A stretch of 64,000 nt of DNA from Dirofilaria immitis (lineage: Eukaryota > Nematoda > Chromadorea > Rhabditida > Onchocercidae): the NCBI GenBank assembly GCA_024305405.1, contig JAKNDB010000067.1, forward strand, positions 1,441,001 to 1,505,000, in the 5' to 3' direction. The stretch's first letter is position 1. The number at the start of each line of letters is the position of its first letter. Of this stretch, positions 57,406 through 64,000 are shown piece by piece. The position numbers and the translations under genes are program-made. The notes under the pieces are model-generated. The model made no database searches. It was not told the DNA's origin and saw only the letters and a program-made list of their open reading frames with translations.

Positions 57406-58956
57406 ATCACGAATGAAATATAATAGGCGACGAAGAGGGAAACGATATGAAAGTAGAGAAAATTGTAGAATAAATAGTTGAATTGGCCTTAGGCAATGTC
57501 TCGTGAATGTTGATGCTTCGATGTTATCATATTTATTAATGTTGTATTCCTATGGAATCACTTTGTTACTTTCAAAATTTTCGATCTCTTAGCTAATTTT
57601 GAAACTTTTGAAATTCATTTGATTGAGGTTGACGAAAACTAACAACTGGTCGCGGTAATTTTTCCAATTTTATCTGTTTTAGAAATTGAAGACATTTGGT
57701 TTTATTAAGCGACAAAAATTTTTAAACTTAAAATATGAATACATGAGATATGCAGAATAGATGTGTGGCGATAAGTGGACAAAATCGAGCGTAATTGACA
57801 AACATGGATTCGAAAAAATCATTATAATTTGGAAGAGAAATTCGTAAAAGATTTCCTTATTTTGTTTATCGTGCATCGTCGAATGTCGGATCCCTTCCAT
57901 CTTCCTTTTAGTTTCTCAACATTCTTTGACAATTCAACCCCTAAGGGATGATCCGGACTTCTTTTCGGCCAATTCGAAAGACGGCGAAAAGAAATGAAAA
58001 GAGAAGAAAATTTGCTATTTTATAAAATAGTTTGCTGTATCTGTCAGATTTCAGGATACCATCAACATATCACTTTTTCATTCTTTCAAATCATTGAAAG
58101 GGTAATTTGTATCGCTCATTATATTTTTAGAAAATGCTTTTTACTGGTAATGAAAATAAATACTGCCAATAGAAAAAGTGTTGTTATAGATTAAGTTCCA
58201 ATTCGCCTCAAATAAATCATTTAGTTTAAGTATATCTTTTGAAATTTTTGAAATCATAAGTTTGAGCAGTCTATTCTTCTTATTACTGATCATTGTTTTA
58301 AAAAAATCTACTAATTTCTTGCCAAAAACTATTGATGTTTGCAGGAAAAAAAGGGTATATTTTATTATATTCTGAAGCTTATTTGATATTTCAATACTTT
58401 CAATGCTACACTTATAGCTAAAACTAATTTGCTGATCAAATGAATTAGGCTTGACTTATTATAAATTAAACTTTTTGAAATACATTTATGAAACAATGTG
58501 ATATAGTAGGATGATATTAAATTCGTAAGATTCATTAGGGATTATAACATAGCATTATCTTTTATTGCATAAACATTGTAATTTCATTCTTTATTTACAA
58601 AAAAAAAAAGAAAAAAAGAGACGAGAAGTTAACAAAACAATCGCATGAAATTCATGATATCATCAATTAAATTATATATAGATGAATTATAGTTACCGGA
58701 ATATGAGGAAGAATATAGGCATAGAAAACTGGGAACATGGACAGGCTTGCGACTAGATTTCTGATGATGATGATGATGATAATGATAATGATAAGGAGGA
58801 GAAGGAGTAAAAATTTAGCATTAATTACTCATTAAAGAAAACACAATCAAATATTGCTATTGCTAATCATTCAGGTTATTAGCTTTAATTAATCATTTAT
58901 GATAAGAGCGAATACTTTTTAACATTTATGGCTATTCTTGTCCTATCTTTATCATT

Positions 58957-58993
58957 CCTAAAATTGCAGTTAAATTTTAACTGCAATTTTAGG
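58957..58993. repeat. Perfect 37-bp palindrome (18-bp arms, 1-base centre)
   Basis: CCTAAAATTGCAGTTAAA, T, TTTAACTGCAATTTTAGG. It could fold as a hairpin in either strand's transcript. No known RNA family is recognised. Confidence 0.93.
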
Positions 58994-59069
58994 TTAAATT
59001 TTAAATTTTATTAATTTTTTTGTCGAAAAAAAGAGGTTTTTTGTCTCTTATGGGTAAGTATTTCATATG

Positions 59070-59132
59070 TTAGGAGAGAGAGAGAGAGAGAGAGAGAGAA
59101 GAAGAAGGAGAGAGGAGGAGAGAGAAGAGAGA
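59070..59132. repeat. (GA)n array
   Basis: About 13 pure GA units followed by interrupted GA/GGA purine sequence. Confidence 0.9.
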
Positions 59133-60471
59133 AGGAAAAAGGATAAAGAAAAAATTGAAAATTAAAAAAAAAAGAAAATCACAGATAAGAGGCTATAGAC
59201 ACAACAAAGAATGATAAATACAAATTAATGCAAACTTTCGCAACCATATTTGACAAAATATTCAATAGAATAATTTCGAGAGATATATATCTGTCGTCTG
59301 CTGATCGAAATATTTTAATTATAATCTTGTTTCTTTTCTTTTTTTCTGTCTCTCTCTCTCTCTCTCTTTATAAGAGGTAAAGAAAAGAGAGGTATGAAGA
59401 GAAGAAAGGAAAAATTGAAAATATGCATAGCTTTATAATTTTGTTTTTTTTCCCTCCTCTTCTTAGATATTCATCTTATAATATTGAAATTATAACATTA
59501 CAATAACATAGTAATTAAAAAGGAATTAATAATGATAAAATTTATTATTGTAAAATCAATTCGATCAGTATGAACAAAATGAAAGTTAAGTAATACAACT
59601 AGCGATACTAAAATACCTAGTCACTTGCCTGCTGAAGATCATTTAAAATTGATGAATGATAATTAATAATTGAATGATTTACAAGTATTAAATCATACAG
59701 CACAATATTATATTATTGTTTCAATTTTTAAAATGAAAAACGATCAAATATAAATAATTGCTGGATAAAATTTAAGAAAAGAAAATTATCTCTCTTTCTT
59801 TTTTTTCTTCATAATTTTAATTTGTTTTTAGAAAAAGAAAAGAAAAAAAAGAAAGTAAATTCTTTGTTTACTTCACTTCATACAACAAATGATGCAAAAT
59901 CAATAATTTTGCTGTCGAGATTGATTATTGGTATTGAAATAATACGAACAAAATGCAAATATATATATTATACAAATACAGTAGCTTATTATCAATATAA
60001 TGCAACTTTTTTTTTGGATTTGCATAAATGCAACGAGCAAGAGAGAGAGAGAGAGAGAGAAAAAGAGAAAAGAAAAAATGAAACGATATAGATTGATCGA
60101 AAAAATTATCACAATTTATAAAAATATTACTATAATTTAAAAAATATAAATAAAAAAAAAAAAGGCGGAAAAGTGTTATTGCATGAACTTTGCAAATATA
60201 AATGCAAAGTTTATACATAAAGCCAAGAATGTATATGATAATTTATCATCTATTTAATAATGGCTAATTAAAAAAAAAAAAAACAAAAGATAGAAATTAA
60301 AGCATAAGTAATCGAAATAAATTTGTGTTATAAAAAAAAAAAAAATTCGAACTTCTATGCTAATATTTCGAGAATTTCTTTCTTTTTTTTTTTTAATTAA
60401 TTTATTTTTTCTCTTTTGAACTAATCATGTGATAATTTCAACGATTAAAGAAGCAATAAAATTTGATCTAA

Positions 60472-61858
60472 TTACGTAGATTGAGAAAAATGTGAAGATG
60501 GTAATTCGACAAGTGTTACTGTACAACATGATGGATCATCTTGGGCCTGTTCAATATCAATAATAAAAGTATCTTCGTTACAGTAATGCTTCAACATATC
60601 ATCATCTAATTTTACAGTTACACCTTTTGTGCATTGCTTAAATAAACCCGATATCTGTAACAAAAATTATGCATTATATTTGTTTGTTACAGTAATTACA
60701 AAATGGCATTGTTAAATGAGACACGAACGAATTATTAATCTTCAAAATGCTTACAGTAAATCGAATGATAGTACTTAATTACAGTAAATCGAATGATAGT
60801 ACTTAATTTTATGCTTAAGCAAAATAATTATAAATTAAACATTTATACGATATATTTTATTATTTGGAAAAAATTCTTTCACATTTTTAAAATAATTAAA
60901 TGTCACATATATGATTGTAACATCAACAAAGAAATCTCTTTTTAAATTATCGTAAAAGTCAAAGTTCAAAGTTCTTATGAAATTATTGTCAAATTAAGAA
61001 GTTAGAAAATATAAGAGATCAATGAATACTAATTTATTACCTTTTCACTTTCGACACCAAATTTCTCAACAACTGCTTGTATAAGACCGGTTAATGAAGG
61101 AGGTATAATATGTAATGGCGTATAGATCTGTTCATCTCGTTTCCTTACATATAGCATTACTGAAATTTAGCTCATTAAATACTATAATTAATTAATTAAT
61201 TCGAATATATATGAACGTAAAGATAATTAAGTGTATAAGCGTATATATTTAAATACTATAATTAATTAATCAATTAATTAATTAATTCGGATATATGAAC
61301 GTAAAGATAAATAAGTGTACAAGCATATATATTTAAATACTATAATTAATTAATTAATTCAATATATATGAACGTAAAGATAATTAAGTGTATCTAAGCG
61401 TATATATTTAAATACTATAATTAATTAATTAATTAATTAATTCGAATATATATGAACGTAAAGATAAATAAGTGTACAAGCATATATATTTAAATACTAT
61501 AATTAATTAATCAATTAATTGATTCGGATATATGAACGTAAAGATAAATAAGTGTATAAGCGTGTATATTTAAATACTATAATTAATTAATCAATTAATT
61601 AATTCGAATATATATGAACGTAAAGATAAATAAGTGTCTAAGTGTATACATCAATTATCGATTAATAGAAATATTCATTTCGTACTTTTGAAATAATTTA
61701 TAATGAATTTTAAAAATTTCAAATTAATTAATTAATTTGAAAAATTGTTTTAGTTTTTTAAATGCAATGAAATTTTTAACAATTAATAAAAAATTGGATT
61801 TAATTTTTAATTGAATTATATAAATATAAAGATAAGCATATATATACATATGCGTGTT

Positions 61859-61892
<34 letters not shown>

Positions 61893-63644
61893 CATTAATT
61901 ATTAACAATAAAATATTTGTTTTGCATTTTTGTCATAATTCATTCATTTTGAATATTTTAGGAACTATTCAAAATAAATCGAGAATCCGAGATTGATTAA
62001 AAGGAAAAAATCATTTAAAAAAGGAAAATAAAGTAATGACGTAGGCAAAGAAATAATTTAAGAGAATTTAAATTGTAGAAAAATCGATATGAAAAAAATT
62101 GAAAGAGAGAGAGAGGGAGAGTGAGAGAGCGAAAGAGAAGAATGATAGTGTAAAATGAAATGAAAAAGATAATTCTTATCTATCGTTATCGATTTATATC
62201 ATTTGCTAAATAAAATTTTGAAATTTTTTCCAACAAAAGAAAATAAAACTATACAAATATTGGAAATGAAAGAATAATTGGAAATTAGAATTCCAAAATA
62301 TTCCAATAATTATTATTCGTTAAATTATAATTTTATTTAATAAAATTTTATTAAAAAATATTTTGTAATTTATATAAAAATGAAATAATAATCTATGAGA
62401 AGTGTTGCTTTTATTTGAATTGAAATATAAGAATTAATAATAATAATAATAATAAGAATTAATAATAATAATATAATACTCGAAATCATCGTAAAGTTAG
62501 ATTCATTTAGTGTAATAAATGCACATGAAATGATGATTGGTAGAGAATGAATGAAATACAGTATGCTTAAGGAAAAAAAAATTTTTTTGCTCGGATGAAA
62601 ATATGACATACAATTTGCTTAACTAATCATCATCAAACTGTTGTCATGAAAGCAACTGTGTAAGATAGCTAAAAATAAATATACGGTACTCATTCTCATT
62701 TGAAATACAACAACCAATCGAATATTAAATAGAATGCATTTTGGATTATCAATTTTTATCAAAAAAATATCAAGTGTTATCAGCTGCTATCAAAAGAATA
62801 TAACAATTGTTCAGAACTATTCGATTTATGATAAGATTCCGAAATAAAAAAAAAAATATGCATTAATTGTAAAAAGTTAAAAACTATTTGTGCTAAACTT
62901 TAATGTATTGATTACTATCTTATCTTATCTTATTCAATCAAAAAGGCATTTATCAGTTGAATAATTGCGAGAATAAGAGAGGAAAAAAGAAAAACGAAAC
63001 AAGACTAAATAAAAGTTATTGGCAAAATTTGTAGCAATTATTTTTAATAGATTTAACAAGTGCATCAAACTATTCGTTAATCAATTTAATGATTTTCAAT
63101 CAATGAATTCATTTTTCTTTATTTCTTTTTTTTTTTTTTTTAGTAAAATCGATATAATTTTAATTGTATCAATTTGTGTATTTCAATTATTAATTATATA
63201 ATCTTATAAAAATTTATTTATAATTAATAATATTTTTTCAAAAATTTTATTGTAATTCAAATATTAAATTAATTATTTCAAAATTTTTTTTTAGCTAAAA
63301 AAACTACAATTTATTACAAAATTTTTGATTGATTAAAAAATTAATACAAAGAGAATGATAGAATTGATTGATTAAAATTAAAGAAATGATAAATTAAAAA
63401 AAAAAAAAAGAAAAAGTATGATAAAATTTCTATGCAATAAACTTACTCCTTTCTGATGCTCTTGGCCGTTTAGTAACCGGTTCCAATTCTGATAATGGAT
63501 CAAATGCAAGGCTACTTTCAAGATAACGTGAATCATATTCATCAGGTCCAATAAATAGGGCAGCTCGTTTAGTTAAATCACTCATATGATAAAATTCGGA
63601 ACGTTCACATGGTTCATGATATTCACCATCCGATTTTTTACGTC
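60472..63644 (-). CDS. grh-1: Grainyhead/CP2-type transcription factor, C-terminal exons (partial)
   Basis: Three exons (minus): 63644-63447, 61159-61041 and 60654-60472 (stop TAA). All phases match and no correction is needed. Exon 1 here encodes a linker (FYHMSDLTKRAALFIGPDEY, DPLSELEPVTKRPRASER). The last two encode the Grainyhead C-terminal dimerisation domain: MLYVRKRDEQIYTPLHI, SLTGLIQAVVEKFGV, ISGLFKQCTKGVTVKLDDDM, KHYCNEDTFIIDIE and TVTLVEL. Compared with vertebrate GRHL proteins the spacing is the same, and the stop comes shortly after the last beta strand. The DNA-binding domain lies beyond the right edge. Grainyhead proteins drive epidermal and cuticle barrier genes. The intron between exons 2 and 1 carries a ~80-bp tandem repeat, a TG microsatellite and copy B of the dispersed repeat. 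Confidence 0.94.
61177..61650. repeat. Tandem repeat, ~80-bp unit, six copies, in Grainyhead intron
   Basis: Units start with AAATACTATAATTAATTAAT at about 61177, 61251, 61334, 61410, 61492 and 61572, and contain ATATATGAACGTAAAGATAA and AAGTGTA. The period varies from 74 to 83 bp through differing (TTAA)n lengths. Confidence 0.92.
61859..61892. repeat. (TG)n microsatellite
   Basis: About 16 TG units in the same Grainyhead intron. Confidence 0.95.
62586..63059 (+). repeat. Dispersed ~475-bp repeat, copy B
   Basis: Second copy of the element at 55462-55938, same orientation on the plus strand, thus antisense to the Grainyhead host gene. Boundaries are set by where similarity stops on both sides (TTTGCT..GGATGAAAAT at the left, AATAGATTTAACAA at the right). 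Confidence 0.9.
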
Positions 63645-64000
63645 CTATAATATTGTTGTTTATTTTTTTTTTTTATTATTGTTTAATCAATATTGTTTAC
63701 CTTTAATATAGCAAAATAGGTAAGCATGATATTAAATATTATTATTCTATTGTGTTAAAAAACATATAACAATAGGAATGAAAAAAAAACACCCAATATC
63801 AAATAAAAAATATATGCATTATAAAAATGTAAACAAATGAATTCATTTCAAATGTTCGATTTATCATATATGCTTTTTTTTAAATGATTAAAATTAAATT
63901 TTGATCGAAATCAAAAAAGTTGTTTATTTATTTTCCAAAAATCATTTTGTTTTGTTTACAGAAAAATTATTATTGCATATTTATTTGTTTATTTGGGTGC

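Larger units (their letters stand above)
57406..60471. other. Intergenic region, convergent NME6 and Grainyhead genes
   Basis: 3 kb of AT-rich sequence. It contains a 37-bp perfect palindrome at 58957-58993, GA arrays at 59070-59130, a TC run near 59345, and homopolymers. A minus ORF at 57679-57900 is Phe/Ser/Tyr-rich and lacks exon borders. No gene is called. Confidence 0.6.

Overview
This window is eukaryotic nuclear DNA from a nematode, most likely a clade III (spirurid or filarial-type) worm. The DNA is very AT-rich. Genes are split into many short exons by introns with T-rich ...TTTCAG/TTTTAG acceptors and GTAAG-type donors. Several start codons sit a few bases downstream of an acceptor-like AG, as expected for spliced-leader trans-splicing. 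The proteins match animal families. The species call is inference only.

Layout, left to right: (1) 1-2080, tandem repeats. (2) ~2080-7713 (-), an acyl-CoA synthetase (ACSF2-like) gene whose catalytic motifs are degraded; its 3' end may lie off the left edge. (3) 8890-17738 (-), the complete 23-exon gene for the DNA polymerase delta catalytic subunit (POLD1), with a tRNA-Thr(TGT) gene inside intron 10. (4) 17739-19194, a divergent intergenic region with a 36-bp tandem repeat and a small ORF. (5) 19195-22678 (+), endo-alpha-1,2-mannosidase (MANEA, GH99), with a fragment of 18S rRNA/ITS1 in intron 3 and a GC-AG intron 6. (6) 28608-31479 (+), a ZnT-1-like zinc exporter. (7) 34615-36411 (-), a putative F-box-like protein. 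(8) 42426-47107 (-), TIMM44. (9) 48943-~52123 (-), a ZDHHC9/14/18-type palmitoyltransferase. (10) 53149-53442 (-), an unidentified exon, head-to-head with (11) 53486-~57405 (+), an NME6-type nucleoside diphosphate kinase. (12) 60472-63644 (-), the last three exons of a Grainyhead transcription factor that runs off the right edge. The remaining space holds microsatellites, minisatellites, hairpins and a dispersed ~475-bp repeat.

The genes are unrelated housekeeping or regulatory loci (DNA replication, N-glycan trimming, zinc export, mitochondrial import, protein S-acylation, nucleotide metabolism, epidermal transcription). I saw no gene cluster encoding one pathway, no phage, plasmid or CRISPR system, and no bacterial insertion.

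The strongest cross-cutting observation is that six genes need single-base corrections to be read. Almost all are one missing base in a short A/T run. With them, total lengths come out at family-typical values (MANEA 461 aa, with its catalytic Glu at 404 and 407; POLD1 1081 aa; TIMM44 454 aa). I interpret this mainly as residual indel error in the assembly rather than six dying genes.
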